Positions 21,114-31,528 of a stretch of 63,972 bases of DNA are shown piece by piece. Positions within the stretch are counted from its first letter, which is position 1. Each line of letters opens with the position of its first letter. The notes under the pieces are model-generated. The model did no database searches, was not told where the DNA came from, and was given only the letters and a program-made list of their open reading frames with translations. Source of the stretch: Peptococcaceae bacterium 1198_IL3148. GTDB lineage: Bacteria; Bacillota; Desulfotomaculia; Desulfotomaculales; Desulfohalotomaculaceae. The DNA lies in contig JBAIYS010000014.1 of NCBI GenBank assembly GCA_036763105.1, positions 1-63,972 on the forward strand. Direction: 5' to 3'. The position numbers were made by a program, and so were the translations under genes.

Positions 21114-21268
21114 ACTGCAGTTTGTAGTTTTTTGCAGGGTTTTAATCAACGATGGATAATATTACTATGAAAGGTGATGATTGACACCCTGCTGGGTTTT
21201 TATCAATGATTGTCTTTTATATAATCGGTCATAATAAAAAGTATATTTAAAATACAGGGGGCAGATCA

Positions 21269-22675
21269 ATGGAAACAAAAAATCATGCTAAAAATCTTAC
21301 TTACCAACCCAAAACCGCTTGGAACCTCTATGATCAAAATATGTATTCACAAATATTCTATATCAACGATGAGTATAAAGACTTTTTAAATAAAGCCAAG
21401 ACCGAAAGAGAAACATCCTCAGAAATAGAATCCATTGCCAGAGCCCATGGCTTTGTGCCCATCGACCAAGTTAATCAAATTGGACCCGGCAGCAAGGTAA
21501 TGCTAAATTATCGCAATAAAGCAGTAATGCTGGCGGTGGTGGGCACCACTCCGTTAGAGCAGGGGTGTAATATCATTGGTTCCCACAGTGATGTGCCCCG
21601 GTTAGACTTAAAACCAAATCCATTATATGAAGAACAGCAATTGGCATTGTTAAAAACCCATTATTATGGCGGCATCAAAAAGTATCAATGGTTAGGAATA
21701 CCACTGGCGTTACATGGAGTTGTCTGTCGTGCCGATGGAGTGACAGTAAATATAGTGGTAGGTGAAGATGAAAATGATCCGGTGTTTACCATCACCGATT
21801 TACTGCCCCATTTGGCTAAAAATCAAATGGAGAAAAAGATGACCGAAGCCATCAAGGGTGAAGGTTTAAATATACTAATTGGTGGCATTCCATTGATTGG
21901 CAATGCAGACACTAAAAATCCCGTCAAGTTGGCGGTATTGGACGCTTTAAATAAAAAATTTGGCATGGTCGAAGAGGACTTTATCAGTGCTGAATTTGAA
22001 ATGGTGCCAGCCTTTAAAGCTAAAGATGTCGGAATTGATCGAAGTATGGTGGGGGCCTATGGTCAAGATGACCGGGTATGTGTCTATACATCACTGCGGG
22101 CAATATTGGATATCGAGCAGCCTCAGCACACAGCGGTAACTATATTTATGGATAAAGAAGAAATTGGCTCCAGTGGCAACACCGGCATGGACGCCAAAAC
22201 CTTTGAAAACTTCATGGCCGAATTAATCAGTAAAACCATGCCCAGCTATAATGAATTAATTCTGCGGCGTTGTTTAGCCAATTCTAAAGCGCTGTCTGCC
22301 GATGTAACGGCGGCATTTGATCCCAACTATCCGGATGTGCTGGAAAAAAACAATGCTGCCCGCTGTGGTTATGGGGTGGTGATGACCAAGTATACCGGCT
22401 CCCGTGGCAAAAGTGGAGCCAATGACGCCCATGCAGAGTTTATGGGTTACATTCGCAATTTGTTTAAAGGTCACAACATACCCTATCAAGTGGGGGAATT
22501 GGGCAAGGTTGACCAAGGAGGCGGTGGTACCATTGCTTACTTAATGGCTGCCTACGGCATGGATGTATTGGACTGTGGGGTGGCGCTATTAGGCATGCAT
22601 TCACCCTTTGAGGTGTCAAGTAAAGCGGATGTGTACGCAACCTATCAGGCCTATAAAGTGTTCTTAGAGCAATAA
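21269..22675 (+). CDS. M18 family aminopeptidase
   Basis: A 468-residue cytosolic zinc aminopeptidase of the aspartyl aminopeptidase (M18) family, which trims N-terminal residues from peptides. Metal-site motifs are IIGSHSDVPRLDLKP, FMDKEEIGSSGNTG, SADVTAAFDPNYPD and a C-terminal LLGMHSPFEVSSKAD. The ATG has GGGGGC upstream. It forms a single transcription unit or a pair with the following DUF951 gene (gap of 21 bases). Confidence 0.93.
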   Translation: METKNHAKNLTYQPKTAWNLYDQNMYSQIFYINDEYKDFLNKAKTERETSSEIESIARAHGFVPIDQVNQIGPGSKVMLNYRNKAVMLAVVGTTPLEQGCNIIGSHSDVPRLDLKPNPLYEEQQLALLKTHYYGGIKKYQWLGIPLALHGVVCRADGVTVNIVVGEDENDPVFTITDLLPHLAKNQMEKKMTEAIKGEGLNILIGGIPLIGNADTKNPVKLAVLDALNKKFGMVEEDFISAEFEMVPAFKAKDVGIDRSMVGAYGQDDRVCVYTSLRAILDIEQPQHTAVTIFMDKEEIGSSGNTGMDAKTFENFMAELISKTMPSYNELILRRCLANSKALSADVTAAFDPNYPDVLEKNNAARCGYGVVMTKYTGSRGKSGANDAHAEFMGYIRNLFKGHNIPYQVGELGKVDQGGGGTIAYLMAAYGMDVLDCGVALLGMHSPFEVSSKADVYATYQAYKVFLEQ

Positions 22676-22696
22676 TATAATAAGGGGTTATCTAAA

Positions 22697-22876
22697 GTGA
22701 TTAAGTATCAAGTGGGAGATATAGTGCAAATGAAAAAGGGACACCCTTGCGGTGGCGATCAGTGGGAAATCATGCGCACCGGTGTTGATTTTCGCATCAA
22801 ATGCACCACCTGTGGACGCCTACTAATGATTTCCAGAGAAAAATTTTTAAAAAGCGTTAAAAAAATTATCCGATAA
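22697..22876 (+). CDS. DUF951 family protein
   Basis: A 59-residue protein starting (GTG) MIKYQVGDIVQMKKGHPCGG and continuing WEIMRTGVDFRIKCTTCGR, then LMISREKFLKSVKKII. This matches the small DUF951 family found near rpsF in Firmicutes. The cysteines C18, C40 and C43 and a nearby His suggest a metal or RNA-binding role, but function is unknown. AAGGGG lies about 10 bases upstream of the start. Confidence 0.88.
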   Translation: MIKYQVGDIVQMKKGHPCGGDQWEIMRTGVDFRIKCTTCGRLLMISREKFLKSVKKIIR

Positions 22877-22887
22877 AATGCATAAGC

Positions 22888-22917
22888 TTGCAAATTTGCT
22901 AAAATGTATGGTATACT
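22888..22917 (+). promoter_or_regulatory. Promoter of the rpsF-ssb-rpsR operon
   Basis: TTGCAA (22888-22893) and TATACT (22912-22917) with 18-base spacing, about 90 bases before rpsF. Confidence 0.65.
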
Positions 22918-22926
22918 ATCACAGTT

Positions 22927-22980
22927 GATTTTGATTTTACCAAAATCGATCCCCCGCTCCGTCCGTTAGAGATGGGGCCA
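22927..22980 (+). promoter_or_regulatory. Candidate rpsF leader structure (possible S6:S18 autoregulatory site)
   Basis: The leader contains a hairpin (GATTTTG 22927-22933 with CAAAATC 22941-22947), then a CCCC (22951-22954) to GGGG stem enclosing CTCCGTCCGTTAGAG with CCG trinucleotides. Leaders of rpsF in many bacteria carry a CCG-containing stem bound by the S6:S18 complex. The match here is by eye and only suggestive. Confidence 0.35.
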
Positions 22981-23006
22981 AAGTCCAAGGGAGGAGGTGA
23001 AGAGGT

Positions 23007-23291
23007 TTGCGTAACTACGAATTAATGTACATTTTACGCACAGACTTAGAAGAGGAAGCTACTGAAGCGGTAATTAATAAGTTTACCGACCTCATTGAAA
23101 AAAATGGTGGGGAAGTAGTTAAAGTTGACAAATGGGGTAAACGCCGTTTAGCTTATCCAATTAAAAAGCGCACTGAAGGTTTTTATGTGCTTGTTGACTT
23201 CAAGTCTGAACCAGCGGTTTCTCATGAAGTTGAGCGTGTATTGAAAATTACCGACGAAGTATTGCGTCATATGGTTATTGTAAAAGAATAA
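23007..23291 (+). CDS. rpsF: 30S ribosomal protein S6
   Basis: A 94-residue S6 protein: MRNYELMYILRTDLEEEATE, VVKVDKWGKRRLAYPIKK and FYVLVDFKSEPAVSHEVERV. S6 pairs with S18 on the small-subunit platform. TTG start after a strong GGAGGAGG. First gene of the rpsF-ssb-rpsR operon. Confidence 0.97.
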   Translation: MRNYELMYILRTDLEEEATEAVINKFTDLIEKNGGEVVKVDKWGKRRLAYPIKKRTEGFYVLVDFKSEPAVSHEVERVLKITDEVLRHMVIVKE

Positions 23292-23315
23292 TAGTATAAA
23301 AAACGGGGTGGTTCC

Positions 23316-23738
23316 ATGTTAAATAAGATTATTTTGATTGGTAGACTGACAAGAGACCCCGAACCCCGTTACACCACCAGTGGCGTGGCTGTAACCAGAT
23401 TCACCTTGGCGGTGGACAGACCATTTTCCAACAGTCAAGGTGAAAGGGAAACTGATTTTATAGATATAGTAACTTGGCGAAAACAAGCTGAGAATTGTGC
23501 TAATCATCTTGGAAAAGGTTACATGGTAGCGGTGGAAGGGCATTTACAAATTCGTTCATATGATGACAGCCAGGGCATTAGGCGTAAAGCTGCCGAGGTT
23601 GTGGCCCAAAATGTACGGTTTTTAGATCGCGGTAAAAGCGGTGGTAGCAACAATCCGTCTGCATCACAAGACAGTTTTGGCAGTTCCGGCGGCTTTGCCA
23701 GCGAAATCAGTTTCTCAGATGATGATGTTCCGTTTTAA
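23316..23738 (+). CDS. ssb: Single-stranded DNA-binding protein
   Basis: SSB protects single-stranded DNA and recruits repair and replication proteins. The 140-residue protein has an OB fold (MLNKIILIGRLTRDPEPRYT; GVAVTRFTLAVDRPF), a flexible Gly/Ser-rich linker (about 108-130) and the acidic interaction tip FSDDDVPF. ATG start 24 bases after rpsF. Operon position between rpsF and rpsR is standard. Confidence 0.97.
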   Translation: MLNKIILIGRLTRDPEPRYTTSGVAVTRFTLAVDRPFSNSQGERETDFIDIVTWRKQAENCANHLGKGYMVAVEGHLQIRSYDDSQGIRRKAAEVVAQNVRFLDRGKSGGSNNPSASQDSFGSSGGFASEISFSDDDVPF

Positions 23739-23795
23739 AGAAATCTTAGCTTGTGCCCAGCCCTAAGTCGCAGGCTGAAGCTAACATGCACTGAT

Positions 23796-23830
23796 ACTGT
23801 CATCCCTGATTATTTAAATCAGATGACAGT
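23796..23830 (+). promoter_or_regulatory. RNA hairpin between ssb and rpsR
   Basis: ACTGTCAT and ATGACAGT pair (23796-23803 with 23823-23830), with an inner TGATT/AATCA stem. There is no T-run; the rpsR ribosome binding site AAGGAGG begins ten bases later. This argues for a processing or translational-control structure rather than a terminator. Confidence 0.45.
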
Positions 23831-23850
23831 GAAAAAAAGGAGGCGATAAC

Positions 23851-24078
23851 ATGGCTAGAGATCGTCGTAGAGGTAGAAAGCGCGTCTGCAGTTTCTGCGT
23901 GGATAAAGTAGACGTTGTTGATTATAAAGATATTCATAGATTAAAAAAATACATTACCGAGCGTGGTAAGATTTTACCCCGCCGTATTTCCGGTAACTGT
24001 GCTAAACACCAAAGGGCAGTTACATTGGCAATTAAACGGGCCCGCAACGTGGCATTGTTGCCATACACCATCGATTAA
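23851..24078 (+). CDS. rpsR: 30S ribosomal protein S18
   Basis: A 75-residue basic S18 protein with [21 protein letters not shown] and [22 protein letters not shown]. It has cysteines CSFC near the N-terminus and another at GNC, so this is the zinc-binding (C+) form rather than the cysteine-free paralogue. The ATG follows AAGGAGG. Confidence 0.97.
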   Translation: MARDRRRGRKRVCSFCVDKVDVVDYKDIHRLKKYITERGKILPRRISGNCAKHQRAVTLAIKRARNVALLPYTID

Positions 24079-24099
24079 TTTAACAATGGATAATGAGAA

Positions 24100-24122
24100 A
24101 GAGAGCCTAGGCTCTCTTTTCT
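24100..24122 (+). terminator. Terminator of the rpsF-rpsR operon
   Basis: AGAGAGCCTAGGCTCTCT, a perfect palindrome, is followed by TTTCTTGTT. The remaining bases to 24257 are AT-rich and hold no other recognised element. Confidence 0.75.
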
Positions 24123-24257
24123 TGTTATAAAATAATGTTTTTTAGTACAAACATTACAACTTGGGTAACAAATAACATTAGAATAGGGCAGGAAAAGCAT
24201 AATATAACTAGAATATTTTATCTATCGTTAACTATATAACTTGAGGAGGGTGCAAAA

Positions 24258-24581
24258 ATGTTTCCATCACCCAATCAAGATAGCCGGATAGCACAAAATA
24301 TTAAAATTATCGATTGGTTAAAGGCGGATTTATTAGCTTCGCTGTCTGCGTTGTTTAAAGCCATGGTTAAAGGTAGCGAGGAACGGATACTGGATGCTTT
24401 GGCCAGTTTAATTATCACCACATATGTGTTGGGGCGGCGTTTGGGTATTAGTTTCTCAAGATTGGATATAAAAATTAATTCTAAACTGAGGCAGAGTATT
24501 GAAGATGACCACCAAGTGGAACGATGGTACGGGGATTTGACCGATCTACTTCAGTATCAGGCTGAAAAAAGAGGTGACTAA
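24258..24581 (+). CDS. MazG-like family protein
   Basis: A 107-residue all-alpha protein of the clostridial MazG-like family, distantly related to nucleotide pyrophosphohydrolases. Recognisable pattern: IAQNIKIIDWLKADLLASL, then an ERILDALASLIITTYVLGRRLG helix region. Catalytic acidic residues of true MazG are not obvious, so enzyme activity is uncertain. GAGGAGG precedes the ATG. Its stop codon immediately precedes the next start (TAA then ATG). Confidence 0.75.
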   Translation: MFPSPNQDSRIAQNIKIIDWLKADLLASLSALFKAMVKGSEERILDALASLIITTYVLGRRLGISFSRLDIKINSKLRQSIEDDHQVERWYGDLTDLLQYQAEKRGD

Positions 24582-25550
24582 ATGGTAGATACATATCAAA
24601 CCAGAGGCCTTGTGGAAGGAGCATTACTTGCAGCCCTAACAGTGGTGCTAGTTGCCATGGGGTTCTTTATCCCGTGGTTGTTTTTTATTAGCAGTATACT
24701 GTTTCCAGTGCCGATAATTCTGATGATCTACCGGCAAGGTCTAAAAAAGGGCTTTTTATCCCTCATCACCGCCTATTTTCTGCTACTAATGCTCTATCCC
24801 GATCCAATTTCCATCACCATTTTCTTTATGCAATTTTCCCCGCTGGGCGTGCTGTTTGGTTTGTTATTTAAAAATCGGGTCAGCGCAGGTAAAAGTATTT
24901 TTGCCGGTACAGTATTAGCTGCGGTTTTAACCTTTGTTTCCATTGGTTTAGTTATTATGCTCACCGGTATCAGTACAGGTGAATTGGAATCACAATTAAA
25001 GGGGGAAATAAATCATAGCATGGACCTCTATCAAGATATCAATAATTTATCCGATAGCGAGGCCGAGGAAATGCGCCAAATTATGGAGGATTTTATTGAT
25101 ACCATGCTATTGCTTTTGCCAAGTATTTTAATTATCGGCGCGATGTTTTCCACCCTAATAAGTTACATTATTTCCCGGACCGTGTTGGTTAGACTAAATC
25201 ACGATGTTTTGCCACTGCCACCCTTTAGCCATTGGACCTACCCCTGGTATACCGTATGGGGTATAATAATAGGGTTGGCCATGATGATTATCGGTGATCG
25301 TTACGACTATACCACCGTGGCGACGCTGGGTAAAAACATATTATATGTGTTTAGCTTTGCTTTTTTACTGCTAGGTATATCTGTATTGGCCTTTTATTAC
25401 AAAAGGGCACCCATTAGTAAAGGGCTAAAGTGGCTATTGATATTTCTAGCAATTTTGCTGCCACTAACCCCTTACCTAGTGGTTGTGATGGGGGTATTGG
25501 ATCCCCTTTTAGATATACGGAAACTTAATCAGCAGCATAAGGAGGTATAA
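24582..25550 (+). CDS. DUF2232 (YybS-like) membrane protein
   Basis: A 322-residue membrane protein with seven or eight transmembrane segments. It begins QTRGLVEGALLAALTVVLVAMG and shows the usual internal FIDTMLLLLPSILIIGAMFSTLISY. YybS-like proteins are regularly found just upstream of rplI and may be ECF-transporter S-component-like, but no substrate is known. Directly coupled to the MazG-like gene and three bases before rplI. Confidence 0.85.
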   Translation: MVDTYQTRGLVEGALLAALTVVLVAMGFFIPWLFFISSILFPVPIILMIYRQGLKKGFLSLITAYFLLLMLYPDPISITIFFMQFSPLGVLFGLLFKNRVSAGKSIFAGTVLAAVLTFVSIGLVIMLTGISTGELESQLKGEINHSMDLYQDINNLSDSEAEEMRQIMEDFIDTMLLLLPSILIIGAMFSTLISYIISRTVLVRLNHDVLPLPPFSHWTYPWYTVWGIIIGLAMMIIGDRYDYTTVATLGKNILYVFSFAFLLLGISVLAFYYKRAPISKGLKWLLIFLAILLPLTPYLVVVMGVLDPLLDIRKLNQQHKEV

Positions 25551-25553
25551 AAT

Positions 25554-26000
25554 ATGAAAGTTATTCTATTGAAAGATGTGGCTAAATTAGGTAAAAAAGG
25601 TGATGTCTTAGAGGTGGCTGAGGGTTACGGCCGAAATTATCTAATACCTCGCAATTTGGCGTCGGAGGCTTCCCAAGGTAAGCTTAATGAATTGGCTGAG
25701 CTAAAGAAGGCAGAAAATAGAAAGAAACAACAACAGGAACAAGAAGCTAGGGATTTAGCGTCTAAATTAGAGAAGATAACTGTTAACATTCAGGTTAAAG
25801 TTGGCGAGGGTGGTAAGCTATTTGGCGCCATCAGCAATAAAGATATCGCCGATACCCTGAATAAAGAGTATAAAATTAAAATTGATAAGAAAAAGATTAA
25901 TTTAAAGGCCCCCATTAAAAACTTGGGCCAGTACACCGTAACCCTAAAGTTACATCCCAAAGTGCAAACTGATTTAAAGCTAGTGGTTTCCGAAGCTTAG
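25554..26000 (+). CDS. rplI: 50S ribosomal protein L9
   Basis: A 148-residue L9 with MKVILLKDVAKLGKKGDVLE, AEGYGRNYLIPRNLA, the long connecting helix (about 41-75) and the C-terminal domain beginning VKVGEGGKLFGAISNKDIAD. L9 bridges large-subunit RNA at the base of the L1 stalk. The ATG follows AAGGAGG, which overlaps the DUF2232 stop. Confidence 0.97.
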   Translation: MKVILLKDVAKLGKKGDVLEVAEGYGRNYLIPRNLASEASQGKLNELAELKKAENRKKQQQEQEARDLASKLEKITVNIQVKVGEGGKLFGAISNKDIADTLNKEYKIKIDKKKINLKAPIKNLGQYTVTLKLHPKVQTDLKLVVSEA

Positions 26001-26079
26001 GATTGGACAGAAAAGATCTATAGCACCGTAAAATGACATCACGGACGACCTTTTTAGGTGCTTGAAAGGAGCATCACCT

Positions 26080-28023
26080 GTGAAGCAACTTTTGGAAAAG
26101 TTCATAGGTACTAATACTCTCAAAACAGCTGATAAATTCTCTGAAGATGAATTATTGCAGAAGCAAGTTAATGTTATCTCAAAACTGTTGGCTAACATCT
26201 ATGGTTCTGAAAACCTAGTATTAGAAGCTGGCAAAGTGAAAGCATTAAAATTGCTGCGTTCTGATGTGTTGGCAGAAAAAGTTCAAGCCCTGCAAAGGAT
26301 CGTTTTTAAAGATCCAACCTTAGAAACACCGGATAGAGAACGAATGCCAGAGATATTAAACCAAATTGAAGATGAAATTGCGGAGATCATTGCCCGCCGT
26401 ACGGTGGAGGATGACATTGACAAGAAAGTTAATGAAAGAATAATACAGCGCCATGAAGAGTATGTACAGGAAGTAAAAAGACAGGTACTGAAAGAAAACG
26501 CCGGGCCGGAGAATGCCCAAACGCTAAAAAAGTTAGCGATTTTAGAAAAGTTAGAGCACAACAAATTAGCAACCAACGCCTTTGAAGAGCTAAGACCAAA
26601 AAACTTAACAGAAATTGTGGGGCAACAAAGGGGAGTAAGGGCGCTGATTTACAAGCTGGCCTCCCCCTTTCCCCAACATATATTAATTTATGGCCCCCCC
26701 GGGGTGGGCAAGACTTCCGCTGCCAGGTTGGCTTTAGAAATGGCCAAGCAGATTAAGGGCAGTCCCTTTAGCAAAGACGGTAAATTTGTAGAAGTTGACG
26801 GCACCACTTTGCGCTGGGACCCTAGAGAAATAGTCAATCCCCTACTGGGTTCAGTACACGATCCCATCTATCAGGGGGCTAAGCACGACTTGGCCGAAAC
26901 TGCCATTCCGGAACCGAAACCGGGGTTGGTTACCGAAGCCAGTGGCGGTGTGTTGTTTATTGATGAAATTGGTGAGCTTGATCCAATATTACAAAACAAA
27001 CTGTTAAAGGTTTTAGAAGATAAGCGGGTACAATTTGAATCATCCTATTACGATCCTGACGATGACAATGTACCGCTATATATTAAAAAGCTATTTGAAG
27101 AGGGGGCACCGGCAGACTTTATTCTCATTGGTGCCACCACCCTAGAACCGGAATACATTAACCCAGCGCTGCGCTCCCGTTGTGCCGAGGTTTATTTTGA
27201 ACCGTTAACCCCAACGGATATTGGCCAGATTGTGGAGCAGGCAGCCCAAAAGTTGGGGGTTAAGATAGAGGGCCAAGTGGCTGAGTTAATTAGCCAGTAT
27301 ACCATTGAAGGCCGTAAGGCAACCAATATATTGTGCGATGCCTATGCGTTGGCATGCTACCGCCTAAAAGAAAACAACCAATCAAAAGCGGCAGTAACCA
27401 TAACCTTACCAGATATTTACGAAGTGGTACAAACCAGCCGTTTGTCACCGCTGGTAACCCAAAGGGCCAGCAACCAATGGGAAGTGGGTAAAATTTTTGG
27501 TTTGGGCGTGGCAGGTTTTTTGGGTTCAGTTTTAGAAATAGAAGCCATAGCCTTCCCGGCCCGCAATAAAGATAACGGTAGCATTAGGTTTAATGACACC
27601 GCAGGCAGCATGACCAAGGATTCTGTATTTAATGCCGCGTCGGTGATTAGAAAAATAACCGGTCAAGACATTGCCAGCTACGACATCCACATTAATGTGG
27701 TGGGTGGTGCCCGGATAGATGGACCATCTGCTGGGGCAGCCATTACTTTGGCTATATTGAGTGCCATCGACAACAACGGCATTCCCCAAGACATAGCAGT
27801 CACCGGTGAAATTTCTATTCAAGGCAAAGTGCGGCCGGTGGGTGGCATTTACGAAAAGATATATGGCGCCCGGCAAGCGGGTATTAAAAAGGTGTTTATT
27901 CCAGCAGAAAACCAAAAGGATGTACCAGTTGACTTGAAGGGCATAACCATTGTGCCGGTTAACAATATCGAAGAAATCATTGATCAGCTTTTCAAGCAAA
28001 ATAACAATTCATTGGTTAGTTAG
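26080..28023 (+). CDS. lonC: Lon-family ATP-dependent protease LonC
   Basis: A 647-residue protein with an N-terminal helical region (1-170), a Sigma54-like AAA+ domain with Walker A YGPPGVGKTSAAR, Walker B GVLFIDEIGELDP and arginine finger region NPALRSRC, and a C-terminal Lon protease domain. The catalytic Ser is in DGPSAGAAITLA, and the Lys is probably that in GKVRPVGGIYEK. The domain order and length fit LonC of Clostridia rather than LonA or LonB. The GTG at 26080 follows AAAGGAG; the upstream in-frame TTG lacks a site. Confidence 0.88.
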   Translation: MKQLLEKFIGTNTLKTADKFSEDELLQKQVNVISKLLANIYGSENLVLEAGKVKALKLLRSDVLAEKVQALQRIVFKDPTLETPDRERMPEILNQIEDEIAEIIARRTVEDDIDKKVNERIIQRHEEYVQEVKRQVLKENAGPENAQTLKKLAILEKLEHNKLATNAFEELRPKNLTEIVGQQRGVRALIYKLASPFPQHILIYGPPGVGKTSAARLALEMAKQIKGSPFSKDGKFVEVDGTTLRWDPREIVNPLLGSVHDPIYQGAKHDLAETAIPEPKPGLVTEASGGVLFIDEIGELDPILQNKLLKVLEDKRVQFESSYYDPDDDNVPLYIKKLFEEGAPADFILIGATTLEPEYINPALRSRCAEVYFEPLTPTDIGQIVEQAAQKLGVKIEGQVAELISQYTIEGRKATNILCDAYALACYRLKENNQSKAAVTITLPDIYEVVQTSRLSPLVTQRASNQWEVGKIFGLGVAGFLGSVLEIEAIAFPARNKDNGSIRFNDTAGSMTKDSVFNAASVIRKITGQDIASYDIHINVVGGARIDGPSAGAAITLAILSAIDNNGIPQDIAVTGEISIQGKVRPVGGIYEKIYGARQAGIKKVFIPAENQKDVPVDLKGITIVPVNNIEEIIDQLFKQNNNSLVS

Positions 28024-28045
28024 TGAAGTTGCCACAGTACAATAT

Positions 28046-28072
28046 TAACTGGCGAAAAGCCAGTTATTTTTC
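28046..28072 (+). terminator. Terminator after lonC
   Basis: TAACTGGC and GCCAGTTA enclose GAAAA and are followed by TTTTTCTT. Short but convincing. Confidence 0.8.
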
Positions 28073-28158
28073 TTGCACTGTCAGAAAGTATAAAAATTTA
28101 TCATGATAGTATCAGAAATGTTAGTGCACTAATACAACAGGTAGTGGAGGCCAGGTAA

Positions 28159-29490
28159 ATGATCAACAAAATACCACCTCAAAACATTGATGCGGAACAA
28201 TCAGTTCTGGGAGCGATGCTTCTAAATAAAGAAGCAATCTATAAAGTGATGGAAATTCTCAAGCCGGAGGATTTCTACCGCGACAGCCATAAAGTTATCT
28301 ATGAGGCCATTTTAAGCTTAAATGACAAAAATGAGCCGGTGGATATGATTACCGTTTCTGAAGAACTGAGGCAAAAGGGGGCGCTGGAGCAAGCCGGCGG
28401 GGTTTCCTATGTGGCCACATTGGCTAGTTTAGTGCCCACCGCCGCCAACGTCGAACACTATGCCAACATAGTGGAAGAAAAATCCCTGTTAAGAACGTTG
28501 ATTCAACTTTCCAACAGAGTAACCACCATGGGTTACGAAGGCAGTAAAGATGTCCAAGAATTGTTGGATCAGGTGGAGCAATCACTGGCGGAGTTAACTA
28601 ACCGCCGTTCCTCTTCTGGATTCGATGCTGTCAGCGACATTCTGTTGCAAACCATTGAACAAATTGAAAAGATACAAAATAACAAAGGGCAGCTAACTGG
28701 TATTCCCACCGGTTTTATAGATTTAGATAAGGTCACCACCGGTTTTCAAAAAAGTGACTTAATCATTCTGGCCGCCAGACCCAGTATGGGTAAAACGGCA
28801 ATGGCTTTAAACTACGCCCTAAGTGCCGCCACCAAAGGGAAAACCCCCACCGCCATCTTTAGCTTAGAAATGTCTAAGGATCAATTGGTACAAAGGATGC
28901 TCTGTGCTGAGGCCATGGTGGATCAACAAAAGGTACGAACCGGCATGTTAGATGCTAAGGATTGGGAAATGCTAAATGTGGCGGCTGGTTTTTTGGCCAA
29001 CGCTCCAATATATATCGATGACACCGCGGCCATCTCCATTAATGAGTTAAAGGCTAAATGCCGTCGATTGCAAGCCGAAAAAGGCCTGGGTTTGGTACTG
29101 ATTGACTACCTGCAGTTAATGCAGGGCAGTAGGCGTACCGAAAGCAGACAGCAGGAAATTGCCGAAATATCCCGTTCTTTAAAGGGGTTGGCCAAAGAGC
29201 TTAACGTCACGGTGATTGCCCTTTCCCAGCTCAGCCGGGCGGTGGAGCAACGGCAAGATAAAAGACCGATAATGTCAGACCTAAGGGAAAGTGGTAGTAT
29301 CGAGCAGGATGCCGATATTGTTATGTTTATCTATCGAGATGATTATTATAATCCCGAATCAGAGGATCAAAACGTGGCGGAGTTAATTATTGCCAAGCAA
29401 CGTAACGGCCCGGTTGGCACAGTTAAGCTGGCATTTTTAAAGGAATTTACCAAGTTTGTGGACCTCAGCAGAGATAATATCGATAATTGA
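28159..29490 (+). CDS. dnaB: Replicative DNA helicase DnaB
   Basis: Hexameric 5'-3' helicase of the replication fork (called DnaC in Bacillus). It has an N-terminal collar domain (PPQNIDAEQSVLGAML), then a RecA-type core with Walker A ARPSMGKTAMALN, LVLIDYLQLMQG and the DnaB signature SRSLKGLAKELNVTVIALSQ. Length 443 residues. ATG start. No intein is present. Confidence 0.97.
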   Translation: MINKIPPQNIDAEQSVLGAMLLNKEAIYKVMEILKPEDFYRDSHKVIYEAILSLNDKNEPVDMITVSEELRQKGALEQAGGVSYVATLASLVPTAANVEHYANIVEEKSLLRTLIQLSNRVTTMGYEGSKDVQELLDQVEQSLAELTNRRSSSGFDAVSDILLQTIEQIEKIQNNKGQLTGIPTGFIDLDKVTTGFQKSDLIILAARPSMGKTAMALNYALSAATKGKTPTAIFSLEMSKDQLVQRMLCAEAMVDQQKVRTGMLDAKDWEMLNVAAGFLANAPIYIDDTAAISINELKAKCRRLQAEKGLGLVLIDYLQLMQGSRRTESRQQEIAEISRSLKGLAKELNVTVIALSQLSRAVEQRQDKRPIMSDLRESGSIEQDADIVMFIYRDDYYNPESEDQNVAELIIAKQRNGPVGTVKLAFLKEFTKFVDLSRDNIDN

Positions 29491-29560
29491 CTTTACTAAT
29501 AATACCAACGATGCTAAAATATTGTTTGTTAGTTGACTTGTAAATTAATGCACAAACTAT

Positions 29561-29600
29561 AACTCAAATAGCAACAAATAATGCATTTGAGTTATTTTTG
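29561..29600 (+). terminator. Terminator after dnaB
   Basis: AACTCAAAT (29561-29569) and ATTTGAGTT (29585-29593) form a stem followed by ATTTTTG. Confidence 0.75.
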
Positions 29601-29643
29601 TTTTATTGGGTTACACTATTTATGCACCAAAACATAGGTGTAA

Positions 29644-30948
<1,305 letters not shown>

Positions 30949-30957
30949 TAGGTTCTA

Positions 30958-30994
30958 AAGGTGCTGTTGCAAAGTTTTGCAACAGCACCTTTTT
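30958..30994 (+). terminator. Terminator after purA
   Basis: AAGGTGCTGTTGCAAA and TTTGCAACAGCACCTT form a 15-base stem followed by TTTTTG. From 30995 to 31199 no gene or other element is seen. Confidence 0.9.
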
Positions 30995-31199
30995 GTTAAT
31001 ATTAAACATTTATTCGGTTAAGGTCTGTTTCCACGCGACCTCCCGAAGCAACCAAATGTAGCCAAAAGTATCCAACAAAACCCAGGTGTCTTTTGCCATT
31101 GCTTTTTGGAACAAAATTTAGCTTAACGACACCACCATCTAACTTACTAATTAACCCCCTATCATATAAAATTGGCAAATAAAAAATACAAAAAATATG

Positions 31200-31228
31200 T
31201 TGATTATTATAATCAGTTATGGTATCAT
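31200..31228 (+). promoter_or_regulatory. Promoter of the tRNA cluster
   Basis: TTGATT (31200-31205) and TATCAT (31223-31228) with 17-base spacing, 35 bases before the first tRNA. Confidence 0.55.
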
Positions 31229-31262
31229 AACTTTTGTTGGCGCACCGGGTAGGTAGTGTTGA

Positions 31263-31338
31263 GAGCCATTAGCTCAGTTGGTAGAGCACCTGACTTTTAA
31301 TCAGGGTGTCACTGGTTCGAGTCCAGTATGGCTCACCA
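31263..31338 (+). tRNA. tRNA-Lys(TTT), copy 1
   Basis: Seventy-six bases fold as a cloverleaf: acceptor GAGCCAT/ATGGCTC, D arm AGCTCAGTTGGTAGAGC, anticodon loop CTTTTAA with anticodon TTT, T arm GGTTCGAGTCC, encoded CCA. Confidence 0.97.
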
Positions 31339-31349
31339 TTTTAATAATT

Positions 31350-31425
31350 GGCCCCTTGGTCAAGCGGCCTAAGACACCGCCCTTTCACGGCGGTAACACG
31401 GGTTCGAATCCCGTAGGGGTCACCA
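31350..31425 (+). tRNA. tRNA-Glu(TTC), copy 1
   Basis: Seventy-six bases with acceptor GGCCCCT/AGGGGTC, anticodon stem CCGCC/GGCGG around loop CTTTCAC (anticodon TTC), T arm GGGTTCGAATCCC and encoded CCA. Confidence 0.96.
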
Positions 31426-31442
31426 TTTTAATACCTTTATTA

Positions 31443-31518
31443 GAGCCATTAGCTCAGTTGGTAGAGCACCTGACTTTTAATCAGGGTGTCACTGGTTCGA
31501 GTCCAGTATGGCTCACCA
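31443..31518 (+). tRNA. tRNA-Lys(TTT), copy 2
   Basis: Identical in sequence to the tRNA at 31263-31338, part of a tandem duplication of the Lys-Glu pair. Confidence 0.97.
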
Positions 31519-31528
31519 TTTTAATACT

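Noticed and set aside
26029-26068. AGCACC and GGTGCT repeat between rplI and lonC as a terminator
   Set aside because: The loop is about 28 bases, the arms are short and there is no T-run.
27532-27999. 155-codon antisense frame in lonC
   Set aside because: It is a shadow of the strongly conserved Lon protease domain on the other strand.
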